A stretch of 9,526 bases of DNA from Spirochaetaceae bacterium (lineage in GTDB: Bacteria; Spirochaetota; Spirochaetia; Treponematales; Breznakiellaceae): contig JAITHM010000097.1 of NCBI GenBank assembly GCA_031279965.1, positions 1 through 9,526 on the forward strand. Direction: 5' to 3'. Of this stretch, positions 1 to 7,216 are shown piece after piece (within the stretch, counting starts at the first letter, position 1; each line of letters starts with the position of its first letter). Below the pieces are notes generated by a model. That model searched no databases. It was not told the DNA's origin and saw only the letters and a program-made list of their open reading frames with translations. The translations under genes and the position numbers were made by a program.

Positions 1-166
1 AACTTTTGGCGTGCGTCCGCACAAGCCACGCCAAAGCGTGCGTCAGTTCAGGCCACGACCACCTAGGTTTGCACGCGCGAATTTCCACCCGCCCCGCTCA
101 GCCGGGAAAGGCCGTGCGGCAGCGGCGGGCGCTTCGCGCCCGCGCTACCCCTGCTCAAAGGCGGAG
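1..166. repeat. GC-rich, hairpin-rich intergenic block (possible interspersed palindromic repeat)
   Basis: I see no recognisable gene here. By direct count 1-160 is about 67% G+C, far richer than the adjoining clpS. Three inverted repeats are visible. TTTGGCGTG (5-13) pairs with CACGCCAAA (27-35), and a competing hairpin GTGCG/CGCAC (11-15 with 18-22) lies inside it. GCGTGC (36-41) pairs with GCACGC (71-76). GCGGGCGC (125-132) pairs with GCGCCCGC (136-143) around a TTC loop, extended by AGC/GCT (121-123 with 144-146) across a bulged G. Two plus-strand frames stay open across most of the block, but in DNA this GC-rich stops are rare and neither translation resembles a known protein. It could be a REP-like repeat, the tail of an upstream unit, or a structured RNA. 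Which of these it is cannot be settled from one copy. Confidence 0.5.
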
Positions 167-199
167 TTGACAAAACGATGGTAAAAGGACAAGTTTATA
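167..199 (+). promoter_or_regulatory. Weak candidate clpS promoter
   Basis: A perfect -35 hexamer TTGACA lies at 167-172, right where the GC-rich block ends. The only TATAAT-like sequence before clpS is TTTATA at 194-199, giving a 21-base spacer, which is outside the normal sigma-70 range, and it is only 4 bases from the ATG. At a 17-base spacer the hexamer (190-195) is poor. Either the promoter is non-canonical or the TTGACA is fortuitous and transcription enters from the left of the window. Confidence 0.25.
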
Positions 200-203
200 C
201 AAA

Positions 204-503
204 ATGGGAAATACGCTTAAATTTGCGGAACGCCAGAAGGATAAACTTAAAAAGCCGCAAGATTATAAGGTTGTTCTTTTAAATGATGATTGGACGTCGA
301 TGGACTTTGTTGTCGATATACTCAAAATCATTTTTCATAAGAATGACCAGGAGGCTGAACGGACGATGCTTGAAGTACACCGGAATGGGCGTGGGGTAGC
401 GGGTGTTTATACATTCGATATCGCACGTACAAAAGCAGAGCAGGTACATTGCCTTGCCGCGAAAAAAAATTTCCCCTTGAAATGTGTGTTGGAACTCGCG
501 TAG
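204..503 (+). CDS. clpS: ClpS, ATP-dependent Clp protease adaptor
   Basis: This is the small adaptor that binds N-terminal degrons (Leu, Phe, Tyr, Trp) and hands them to ClpA for ClpP degradation in the cytoplasm. The 99 residues are a usual family length. The basic N-terminal tail (about 1-20) is followed by the core. The degron-pocket motif is N27-D28-D29-W-T-S-M33, with M33 matching the gatekeeper Met of E. coli ClpS, and M55, V58 and H59 sit in the second pocket helix. GRGVAGVY (62-69) and the TKAEQVH segment (76-82) are also family hallmarks. ATG 204 is the only start after an in-frame TGA at 168. An AAAGGA Shine-Dalgarno-like sequence lies at 184-189, but its 14-base gap to the ATG is long. 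clpA follows after 30 bases, so the two are almost certainly co-transcribed. Family assignment is secure. Confidence 0.95.
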   Translation: MGNTLKFAERQKDKLKKPQDYKVVLLNDDWTSMDFVVDILKIIFHKNDQEAERTMLEVHRNGRGVAGVYTFDIARTKAEQVHCLAAKKNFPLKCVLELA

Positions 504-533
504 AATGAGAGGCACGAGGATGTGGAGTGAGAG

Positions 534-2918
534 ATGGCTCTTAAAATAAGCCGCTATACTCAAGCGGTACTTAATGCGGCGTATACCGAGGCGTGTATTA
601 GACATCATGAATACCTTACGCCGGAACATATTCTTTATGCGGTGGTATCATTTGATGAGGTCAAAGCCCTTTTGACTGCCTGCGGGGCGAATCTCAATAC
701 GATAAAAACCGGTATTGAAACCTATTTTGAACAGAAAATTCCCAAATTTGAACGCCAAAGTTCCCAAAACGGCCGTGAACCGACGCAGACGGTCGGTTAT
801 TCAAATGTCTTGGAACGGGCAGTAAGCCAGACGCGAACCAGTCAGCGTGAGATTATTGACGTTGCTGATATACTTGTTTCTTTATACGATGATGAAAACG
901 CCTGTTCCTATTACCTGCGCCGGGCGGGTTTGCAGCGGCTTGATTTATTGCGGACGCTTGCGCACGGTTACGAAGGCGAAGATGAGCATGCATATTCGTT
1001 TATCAGAAGTTATCCTCCCGGATCTGGACAGATGACCGACCTCAAAGAAGATGATTTGGAAGAGGATACCAAGTCTAAAAATAAAAAATCAGCACTTGAG
1101 CGTTATGCAACGGAGCTTGTTACGCTGGCCCGCGAGAAACGGCTTGAGCCAGTTATTGGGCGCGAGCCGGAACTTGACCGTACGGTTCAGGTTCTCTGCC
1201 GCCGCAAAAAAAACAATCCTGTTCATGTGGGCGATTCCGGTGTAGGCAAGACGGCAATTACCGAAGGGCTTGCCCAGCGTATAGCTTCAAATAATGTTCC
1301 GCCTGCGCTTCATAACTTTACGCTTTATTCTCTGGATATGGGGGCGCTTGTTGCCGGAACTCGTTACCGGGGCGATTTTGAAGAGCGCGTCAAACGGGTA
1401 CTTGATGAGGTGCTCAAAAAAGAAAACGCGATTCTCTTCGTTGATGAAATTCATACACTGGTTGGGGCGGGCTCTGCTTCAGGTTCGCTTGATGCTTCAA
1501 ACTTGTTGAAGCCGGCGCTTGCTTCAGGAAAACTTCGCTGTATTGGATCGACAACTCACGAAGAATACAACAAATTTTTTGATAAAGACCGCGCCCTTTC
1601 ACGCCGGTTTCAGCGTATTGATATCAACGAGCCAAGCGAAGAAGATACGCGAAAAATTCTCCAAGGACTTAAATTAAAATATGAAGAATATCACCATGTT
1701 CGTTATTCTGACGAAGCTCTTGAAGGTGCCGTGCGGCTTTCATCACAGTATATCGGTGAACGCCGTCTGCCTGATAAGGCAATTGATGTTATTGACGAAG
1801 CGGGAGCCTTTGCGCGAATTCAGGTGTGGAAGAACAGCGGCGGCGGGGAAGGTGAACTGGCGCAAGATTCGGACAACCAGAAAAAAACCAGAACTGTTCA
1901 GGATGAGGAAATTGTTGATATTGACCTTCAAGCTATTGAAACAGTTGTAGCCCGTATTGCCAAAATCCCCGAAAAATCTGTTGGTGAAACCGAACGTGAC
2001 AAGCTTCGCTATCTTGCCGAAAAGCTTAAGATGCGAGTTTTTGGTCAGGAAACCGCCTGCGATGCGGTGGTTAAAGCAGTTAAACGAAGCCGTGCAGGAT
2101 TCCGCTCGCAAGATAAACCAGTTGCCAATTTCCTTTTTGCCGGCCCTACCGGTGTTGGCAAAACAGAGCTGGCGCGGAGTCTCGCTGATTTGCTTGGCGT
2201 AACGCTTCATCGTTTTGATATGAGTGAATATCAGGAAAAACACGCTATTTCGCGCCTTATCGGGTCGCCGCCGGGATATGTTGGCTATGAAGAGGGCGGC
2301 CTTTTAACAGATGCGTTACGAAAACAGCCGCACTGCGTGCTCTTGCTTGACGAAATCGAAAAAGCGCATGCGGATATTTATAACATACTTCTGCAAATCA
2401 TGGATTACGCGACGTTAACTGATAACAACGGCCGCAAAGCTGATTTTCGCAATGCAGTAATTATCATGACAAGTAATGCCGGCGCACGAGATATTGGCAA
2501 GAACCTTCTTGGTTTTGGAGAACGGATTGTCGATCAAAGTACTGCCGTGGATGATGCCGTCGAGAAAATCTTTACGCCGGAATTCCGCAACAGGCTCGAT
2601 GCCATTGTAAGTTTTGCTCATCTTTCTGAAGACATCATGGTAGAGATTGTTGAAAAAGATCTTGAGCTTTTTAAGAATCAGCTTGCGGAAAAAAACATCA
2701 GTCTTTCGGTAAGTGAAGCGGCAGTTCGACGGCTCGCTTGTGACGGCTATTCAAAAGAATTTGGCGCACGTAATACAAGCCGCATTATTGAAGAAAAAAT
2801 CAAATCATGGTTTGTAGACGAAGTGCTCTTTGGTACGCTCACTGAAGGCGGCGCCTGCACAGTAGACTGGAACGGGGATGCCTACACATTCACACAGGCA
2901 TCAACGCCCTCCCAGTAA
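534..2918 (+). CDS. clpA: ClpA, AAA+ unfoldase subunit of the Clp protease
   Basis: This hexameric ATPase unfolds substrates and threads them into ClpP. The 794 residues compare with 758 in E. coli ClpA. An N-terminal Clp repeat domain (about 1-150) is followed by a charged linker (about 168-188). D1 carries Walker A GDSGVGKT (233-240) and Walker B ILFVDE (300-305), then a GSTTHEEY segment and the RRLPDKAIDVIDEA motif. A Gly/Glu-rich insert (about 435-462) precedes D2. D2 has Walker A GPTGVGKT (537-544), Walker B VLLLDE (602-607), MTSNAG and FTPEFRNRLD. LGF (659-661) lies where the ClpP-docking tripeptide (IGL in E. coli) sits. There is no long ClpB-type middle domain, and the clpS neighbour points to ClpA rather than ClpB or ClpC. 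The ATG is preceded by GGAG (524-527), 6 bases upstream. clpP is not in the window. Confidence 0.96.
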   Translation: MALKISRYTQAVLNAAYTEACIRHHEYLTPEHILYAVVSFDEVKALLTACGANLNTIKTGIETYFEQKIPKFERQSSQNGREPTQTVGYSNVLERAVSQTRTSQREIIDVADILVSLYDDENACSYYLRRAGLQRLDLLRTLAHGYEGEDEHAYSFIRSYPPGSGQMTDLKEDDLEEDTKSKNKKSALERYATELVTLAREKRLEPVIGREPELDRTVQVLCRRKKNNPVHVGDSGVGKTAITEGLAQRIASNNVPPALHNFTLYSLDMGALVAGTRYRGDFEERVKRVLDEVLKKENAILFVDEIHTLVGAGSASGSLDASNLLKPALASGKLRCIGSTTHEEYNKFFDKDRALSRRFQRIDINEPSEEDTRKILQGLKLKYEEYHHVRYSDEALEGAVRLSSQYIGERRLPDKAIDVIDEAGAFARIQVWKNSGGGEGELAQDSDNQKKTRTVQDEEIVDIDLQAIETVVARIAKIPEKSVGETERDKLRYLAEKLKMRVFGQETACDAVVKAVKRSRAGFRSQDKPVANFLFAGPTGVGKTELARSLADLLGVTLHRFDMSEYQEKHAISRLIGSPPGYVGYEEGGLLTDALRKQPHCVLLLDEIEKAHADIYNILLQIMDYATLTDNNGRKADFRNAVIIMTSNAGARDIGKNLLGFGERIVDQSTAVDDAVEKIFTPEFRNRLDAIVSFAHLSEDIMVEIVEKDLELFKNQLAEKNISLSVSEAAVRRLACDGYSKEFGARNTSRIIEEKIKSWFVDEVLFGTLTEGGACTVDWNGDAYTFTQASTPSQ

Positions 2919-2933
2919 AACGCCGCTTGCAGC

Positions 2934-4424
2934 TTAATCTGAACACGCCATCCGTTCAGCAACGAGTTTTCCTGCAATTTCAGGATTGGCACGTCCATGT
3001 GTTTCGGCTAATAATTTCCCCACAAGATATGCATTCAACGTTGTAAAGCGTTTGGCATTTCCAGCGGCCTGGGCATCGCGGGCATCTTTGAATGTTTTCT
3101 GCTCGGCGGCGTAAACTTTTTCGAGCGCCTGGCCAATTATTGCCGGATCAGAAATTTGCGCCCAGCCTTTCTCTTTGATTATGACCTCTGCATCTTTGTC
3201 TTCGCTCATGATCGCAAAGGCTGTTTGTTTGGCATTTTTGCTGGAAAGCTCTCCTCGTGCAGTAAGAGAAATAATCGCCGCAAGGCGGGCGGGCGTTAAT
3301 TTTAGGGCGCCGATGGCAGAAAGTTCCTGTTTTTCCCGGTTTATAAGGTGTTTTATATCAGTAAGTATCCAGTTGGCGGTTTTTTGGGCAGCATCTTGAT
3401 CACTTAAAAGACCTTTAGTCTGGGTGATCACTGCGGCAAGCGCCGCCTCAAAATAATCTGCCAGTGCCTTTTCTTCGCAGAGCGCATCCGCATGATCGCC
3501 GTTTAATGCCCAATCGCGTTTAAAACGGCGAACACGTTCCAGTGGAAGTTCCACAAGACCCGCCTCAACTGAATCAATAAAGGCTGCATCGGGTATAAAA
3601 ACAGGAAGATCGGGTTCGGGAAAATAGCGGTAATCATTGGCGTTTTCTTTAGTCCGCATTACTTCTGTCCTGTCCCGGTTTTCGTTCCACAGGCGTGTCT
3701 CCTGAATGATTTCCTTGCCTTCATCAAGCAGAACACCCTGCCGCTCGCGTTCATAATTCAGGCCAAGCCGCACAAAGCGCGATGAATTAAGGTTTTTGAT
3801 TTCGACCTTTTTACCCAAGCCTGATCCGGCGTTATTTATCGAAATATTCGCATCAGCACGAAGGCTTCCTTCTTCCATGTTGCCGTCGCAAACGCCAAGG
3901 TAACGCACCAGCCGGCGAAGCTGTTGAATAAAAAGTTCCGCCTCTTCTCCAGAGCACATATCAGGTTCGGTCACAATTTCAAGAAGCGCAACGCCGGCGC
4001 GGTTGTAATCAAGCAGCGAAACAGTGCCGGTATGCATCATTTTTCCTGCGTCTTCCTCTAAATGGCACTCCCGGATGCGTACTCTTTTGCTGATATTCCG
4101 GTCTTCAATTTCGATCCAACCCTCCTGTCCAAGAGGGTTGGCAAACTGTGAAATCTGATAGTTTTTTGTCATATCAGGATAAAAATATTGTTTGCGGTCA
4201 AACCAGGTGCGTTCCGGTATACGGCAGTTCAGCGCCCGTGCAACAGTACAGCCCATCCGCATTGCTTCTTTATTGAGCGAAGGCAATACGCCGGGATAGC
4301 CCATGCACACCGGGCAAATATTACTGTTTGGTTCATCTCCAAACGCCGCACGGCAGCCGCAAAAAACTTTGGTTTTTGTTAAAAGGTGAATATGAACTTC
4401 AAGTCCAATAAACGTCTCGTACAT
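2934..4424 (-). CDS. gatB: GatB, Asp-tRNA(Asn)/Glu-tRNA(Gln) amidotransferase subunit B
   Basis: GatB is the tRNA-binding, phosphate-activating subunit of GatCAB. The complex converts mischarged Glu-tRNA(Gln) or Asp-tRNA(Asn) to the correct amide form, using ammonia made by GatA. The 496 residues are about normal length. The GLEVH motif (7-11, with E9 and H11), a Cys cluster C22/C24/C37/C40 typical of the family's zinc site, YFYPD..KNYQISQ (80-93), HLEED (121-125), DYNRAGVALLEIVTEPD (139-155) and GNMEEGSLRADANIS (181-195) cover the cradle domain. The C-terminal YqeY-like helical domain ends in the usual LVGKLL and ANPE-type tail. The usual Gln after GLEVHx is His here. No good Shine-Dalgarno precedes the ATG, and a TATACT lies just upstream. 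gatA and gatC are not adjacent in this window. The gene converges on clpA with only 15 bases between stops and no visible terminator hairpin. Confidence 0.97.
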   Translation of the reverse strand: MYETFIGLEVHIHLLTKTKVFCGCRAAFGDEPNSNICPVCMGYPGVLPSLNKEAMRMGCTVARALNCRIPERTWFDRKQYFYPDMTKNYQISQFANPLGQEGWIEIEDRNISKRVRIRECHLEEDAGKMMHTGTVSLLDYNRAGVALLEIVTEPDMCSGEEAELFIQQLRRLVRYLGVCDGNMEEGSLRADANISINNAGSGLGKKVEIKNLNSSRFVRLGLNYERERQGVLLDEGKEIIQETRLWNENRDRTEVMRTKENANDYRYFPEPDLPVFIPDAAFIDSVEAGLVELPLERVRRFKRDWALNGDHADALCEEKALADYFEAALAAVITQTKGLLSDQDAAQKTANWILTDIKHLINREKQELSAIGALKLTPARLAAIISLTARGELSSKNAKQTAFAIMSEDKDAEVIIKEKGWAQISDPAIIGQALEKVYAAEQKTFKDARDAQAAGNAKRFTTLNAYLVGKLLAETHGRANPEIAGKLVAERMACSD

Positions 4425-4430
4425 GGATGT

Positions 4431-4436
4431 AGTATA
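4431..4436 (-). promoter_or_regulatory. Candidate -10 box of gatB
   Basis: On the minus strand TATACT lies at 4436-4431, a 5/6 match to TATAAT. The next six bases are a discriminator and the seventh is the A of the gatB ATG (4424), so transcription would begin at the start codon. I see no TTGACA-like hexamer at 16-18 bases upstream, which weakens the call. Confidence 0.35.
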
Positions 4437-4527
4437 GCGTCCGGAACGGGCAGGGGGAAGTAGTTAAACGGAGACTGCTTCACCAGCAATTTTTTGTGCA
4501 CCAGCGAATGGGGCTTTTGGCGCTTAG

Positions 4528-4533
4528 TATAAA
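4528..4533 (+). promoter_or_regulatory. Candidate -10 box for the exported-protein gene
   Basis: TATAAA (5/6 match to TATAAT) at 4528-4533 would give a transcript start near 4540, upstream of GTG 4565 but downstream of the earlier in-frame starts at 4496 and 4508. No clear -35 hexamer lies at the expected distance. If used, it supports the later start. Confidence 0.25.
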
Positions 4534-4564
4534 AAAACTGGAAGAGAGTGGCGATAATGAGGAA

Positions 4565-5266
4565 GTGAACCGTATTATTAGATTGAGCGGCTTTTTTGTT
4601 TTTCTTATGCTTTCAACGACAATGGGCGCCCAGAGCAGGAATCAAGAGATTCTACGCGGAGAAATTGCCGTTGAGCTTGAGCCGGTCTACCTGATTGATT
4701 TAGGAATAAACTCGCCGCTTGATACGGAAACAGCGTCAAATTGGGCGTTGGAAGATACTGCAACGGCATTTTCCGGCATGATTTATGGCTGGAATTTTGA
4801 GTATGAGCCCGGGGAACGCGCACGGCAGCTTGGAGAACGCCTGAATTTACAGCCCATCGGTACTGTTAAAGCAGATGATGCCCGTATCAAGATAAGTGAT
4901 GTATCGATACTAGATAACGTTTACTATCTTTGGTGCGATTATCACCTCGCCGCCGATCAGCAAAACCGTCTGCGTGCATGGAATTCAGCGCAAACAAAAG
5001 GAATCAAAGCAATGGGACATGCGCCGCTTACAGGGCCGGCGGGAACGAGTGCGCGCACGATGATCAAAGCCGCGGCGCTTGAAGATGCAATAAAACAGGC
5101 GCTTCGTGCCGAGCTTAGGAGTACTGAACGTAATCGTCCACGGTTTGTTCGCGGCAGCATAGCTCTGGCGGCATTTCCGCTTTACCGAATTTTCCGTGGA
5201 AACTGGGCGGCACAAGCAAGTTTCCGCATCCGTATTGATGAACTTGTCCCTTATGCCGTTTATTAA
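4565..5266 (+). CDS. Exported protein of unknown function
   Basis: I do not recognise this family. From GTG 4565 the product has 233 residues and begins with a convincing Sec signal peptide. It has a charged N-region (N-R-I-I-R, 2-6), a hydrophobic core (about 7-20) and a likely cleavage after G-A at 22. The frame is open upstream to GTG 4496 and ATG 4508. Those starts would place about 25 mostly polar residues before the signal and lack a Shine-Dalgarno sequence. Purine-rich sequence (GAGAG near 4544-4548, GAGGAA just before the GTG) offers weak initiation signals for 4565. The mature part looks alpha/beta with a long amphipathic Ala/Lys/Arg-rich helix (an AALEDAIKQALRAELR-type segment) and a C-terminal strand-rich end. 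There is no lipobox Cys at the cleavage site, so a periplasmic or outer-membrane-associated soluble protein is more likely than a lipoprotein. It stands alone, divergent from gatB. Confidence 0.75.
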   Translation: MNRIIRLSGFFVFLMLSTTMGAQSRNQEILRGEIAVELEPVYLIDLGINSPLDTETASNWALEDTATAFSGMIYGWNFEYEPGERARQLGERLNLQPIGTVKADDARIKISDVSILDNVYYLWCDYHLAADQQNRLRAWNSAQTKGIKAMGHAPLTGPAGTSARTMIKAAALEDAIKQALRAELRSTERNRPRFVRGSIALAAFPLYRIFRGNWAAQASFRIRIDELVPYAVY

Positions 5267-5301
5267 GACAACGTGATCAACGCTACCTGAGTTTTTCCCT
5301 A

Positions 5302-7017
5302 TCATGCCGCATGTTCTTCTCCGTGTTTCCGTTTAATTTTCTTTGTCGTGGTCATTTCCAAAGGTTCGTCAAGCAGCGTTGTTTTTTCAATTCTTTGATA
5401 GGGCAGCAGCCGCTTGTTGACCTCGGCAATGATTGTGTTGATGCGGCTGCGAATTTGTTCCTGCACAGTAATACCGGAATTCTTAAAAAATTCAAAACTG
5501 GGGAAAACAAGCGCTTCAATGCTTTCTGTCTTCATTTTTTTGTCATGAACATAACCACGGATAAGAATCTGATCAATTTCCTCAAAAAGCTGAAACTCAT
5601 TTTCAATTTCTTCTGGATAGACATTCTTGCCGCCTTCGGTAACAATCATATTTTTTGCCCGTCCGGTAAGATACAGATAATTTTCGCTGTCCAAATAACC
5701 AAGATCGCCTGTTTTAAAATAGCCGTCGCTGGTAAAACACGCCGCTGTCTCGGCAGGCATCTCAAAATACCCCTGCATGACCATAGGCCCTTTTAGGGCA
5801 ACTTCGCCGATTCCCCGTTCATCAGGGTCGAGTATCTGCATATCAACGCCAGGGACGACCTTGCCAACACTTGTCTCTTTGTAGTGCTCGATAGGATTAA
5901 GATTGATGATGGGTGATGTTTCTGTAAGGCCATATCCCTGCACAAAATCAATGCCCAGCTGATTATATTTTTTAAAAACGCTTGGGGCGAGCGGCCCGCC
6001 GCCGGAAATGCAATTACGAATGGTGCTGAGCGAGGCTTTTTCAAGCACTGCCCGGAACATTTTTTTACCAGGATTCACCCCGAAGGTCTTTTTTATTCCG
6101 CCGGAAACCATCATAAGAAAGCGTATGATGCCGTATACAACGATGCCTTTTTCCCGTAAACCGCGAAGTATTGCCGCTAAAAGCCGGTTAAACAGCATGG
6201 GAACGCCAAGAAACATCGTTACCTTCCCCGCTTTAAGGTCGTGGAGTATTGTTTTAACGATCATTTTTTTGCCAAACAGCACTTCGGCGCCTTGCGAAAT
6301 AGCTTCAATAAATACAGCAAGCATCGTATATGCATGATGTATCGGTAAAAGCGCGTAAAAAACATCGGTGTGAAGCACATCAAGCGGGGTGCCCTGCGAT
6401 AAATAACAGTCGGCAACGAGGTTTTCATGACTCAGCATAACGCCTTTGGGGGTGCCTGTTGTGCCGGAAGTAAAAAGTATCGCCGCTGTATCATTGCCGG
6501 TAAGCTCAGGCGGGGTAAAGGCCGCACCGTCAAGATCGTAAATGTAATTTCCCATTCCTTGTTTGAGTGCAGCTACTTTTATAGCGCGTCCCAGGTAACG
6601 GTCGTATTTTTCTTCGTCAACAAAGAGAATTTTCGCACGGGATTTCTCAAGCAAAATGTCAAGCTCATCATCTTTAAGCTGATAATCAATGGGAACAACC
6701 GTACCACCAGCGAAAAGCACGGCAAGATAGGCAACCGCCCATTCCGGCGAATTTTTCCCAGTTACGGCAACAGATACGCCTTTGTCAACACCGTTGTCAT
6801 GGAGCCAGCGGGCTGCGGCCTCTATTTTTGTTAAAGCTTCGCAGTAATTCAGACTGATTCTTTCAGGCTCGTAAATTGTAAAGCAAGCACGTTTGCCATG
6901 CCGCTGTACGGTTATTTTAAACATTTGGGGAAGGGTAGGCCATTTCCCCGAAAAAAATTCTCCACGGTACTCATCTAAAAACGCCCACGGCTCTACATCG
7001 CGGTGAATCGTCTTCAT
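5302..7017 (-). CDS. AMP-binding long-chain acyl-CoA synthetase-like enzyme
   Basis: This is an ANL-superfamily adenylating enzyme that probably activates a fatty acid with ATP and transfers it to CoA, for lipid synthesis or salvage. The 571 residues show the phosphate-binding motif T183-S-G-T-T-G-T-P-K-G192, the YGLTE motif (362-366), the T436-G-D-L motif with the ribose-contacting Asp, and the GRAKNMIV hinge followed by GGKNVYPEEIE. Near the C-terminus a TTKKIKRK segment should hold the catalytic Lys. Hydrophobic stretches in the middle (around the VVYGIIRFLMM segment) suggest membrane association. The substrate cannot be read from sequence, and an acyl-ACP synthetase is an alternative. The frame opens at ATG 7044. 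I choose ATG 7017 because GGAGG (minus strand, 7028-7024) sits 6 bases before it, and the nine extra residues have no ribosome site. It lies downstream of ffs on the same strand. Confidence 0.93.
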   Translation of the reverse strand: MKTIHRDVEPWAFLDEYRGEFFSGKWPTLPQMFKITVQRHGKRACFTIYEPERISLNYCEALTKIEAAARWLHDNGVDKGVSVAVTGKNSPEWAVAYLAVLFAGGTVVPIDYQLKDDELDILLEKSRAKILFVDEEKYDRYLGRAIKVAALKQGMGNYIYDLDGAAFTPPELTGNDTAAILFTSGTTGTPKGVMLSHENLVADCYLSQGTPLDVLHTDVFYALLPIHHAYTMLAVFIEAISQGAEVLFGKKMIVKTILHDLKAGKVTMFLGVPMLFNRLLAAILRGLREKGIVVYGIIRFLMMVSGGIKKTFGVNPGKKMFRAVLEKASLSTIRNCISGGGPLAPSVFKKYNQLGIDFVQGYGLTETSPIINLNPIEHYKETSVGKVVPGVDMQILDPDERGIGEVALKGPMVMQGYFEMPAETAACFTSDGYFKTGDLGYLDSENYLYLTGRAKNMIVTEGGKNVYPEEIENEFQLFEEIDQILIRGYVHDKKMKTESIEALVFPSFEFFKNSGITVQEQIRSRINTIIAEVNKRLLPYQRIEKTTLLDEPLEMTTTKKIKRKHGEEHAA

Positions 7018-7023
7018 AATAAA

Positions 7024-7028
7024 CCTCC
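7024..7028 (-). promoter_or_regulatory. Strong Shine-Dalgarno deciding the acyl-CoA synthetase start
   Basis: GGAGG on the minus strand is separated by 6 bases from ATG 7017 and lies inside the reading frame that would start at ATG 7044. It therefore argues for the shorter protein. Confidence 0.85.
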
Positions 7029-7067
7029 ACACGTATCGACACATAAAACTGAAAAAAGTTGCGCACG

Positions 7068-7085
7068 AAAAGCCCTGTTTACAGG
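7068..7085 (-). terminator. Terminal stem arm plus U-tract of ffs
   Basis: The 3' arm of the SRP RNA closing helix (7085-7072) is followed at once by four U residues (7071-7068). This allows intrinsic termination on the RNA's own structure. The U-tract is short, so some read-through into the acyl-CoA synthetase gene is possible. Confidence 0.5.
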
Positions 7086-7181
7086 GGTGCCGCGGCGCAG
7101 TATACCTCCGCTTACCGTTGCTTCCTTCCGGACCTGGCGGGGTTGGGCGGCGTCTACTCGCACGGTTCCTGAAAACAGGGC
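7072..7181 (-). ncRNA. ffs: Signal recognition particle RNA (4.5S, small bacterial type)
   Basis: This RNA scaffolds Ffh and FtsY for co-translational targeting of membrane and exported proteins. On the minus strand the apical domain shows the hallmark CCAGGTCCGGAAGGAAGCA (about 7137-7119). It has a GGAA tetraloop at 7129-7126 closed by TCC/GGA and the conserved asymmetric-loop bases around it. The ends pair: GCCCTGTTT-T-CAGG (7181-7168) with CCTG-T-AAACAGGGC (7085-7072), a 14-position helix with a single U-U mismatch. GUGC/GCAC and AGUA/UACU pairings continue inward. The 110-base length fits the short 4.5S class without an Alu domain. A promoter upstream places +1 at 7181 and a U-tract follows. 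Small reading frames through this interval are not genes. The apical motif is near-diagnostic, and the exact ends are inferred from pairing. Confidence 0.95.
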
Positions 7182-7187
7182 ACTTTT

Positions 7188-7216
7188 GTCTAACATACTT
7201 TTATATGCTCCGTCAA
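7188..7216 (-). promoter_or_regulatory. Promoter of ffs
   Basis: On the minus strand TTGACG (7216-7211, 5/6 to consensus) is followed after 17 bases by TTAGAC (7193-7188). The seventh base beyond that is G 7181, which is exactly where the closing helix of the SRP RNA begins. The -10 hexamer itself is poor. The spacing and agreement with the RNA end carry the call. Confidence 0.5.

Noticed and set aside
2..181. Two overlapping plus-strand frames open through the GC-rich block
   Set aside because: Stops are rare at this GC content. The translations are Arg/Pro/Ala-rich and not recognisable, and no internal start with a ribosome site is seen.
1230..1253. Ser instead of Pro in the first Walker A of ClpA (GDSGVGKT)
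   Set aside because: The E. coli ClpA D1 site also has Ser at this position, so it is normal for the family.
1743..2243. 166-codon minus-strand open frame inside clpA
   Set aside because: It lies wholly antisense to the conserved D1-D2 region of ClpA and shows no domain of its own.
2919..2933. Possible bidirectional terminator between clpA and gatB
   Set aside because: The 15-base gap contains no stem of useful length. Only short unpaired sequence is present.
4481..4505. Direct repeat CACCAGC (4481-4487 and 4499-4505) in the gatB divergent region
   Set aside because: Seven bases repeated once is too short to claim an operator without conservation data.
5267..5301. Possible terminator between the exported-protein gene and the acyl-CoA synthetase gene
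   Set aside because: A T-run is present, but the only inverted repeat nearby is a 3-base stem around a GATC, too weak to call.
6427..6834. 135-codon plus-strand open frame inside the acyl-CoA synthetase gene
   Set aside because: It is antisense to the conserved adenylation domain and its translation resembles no family.
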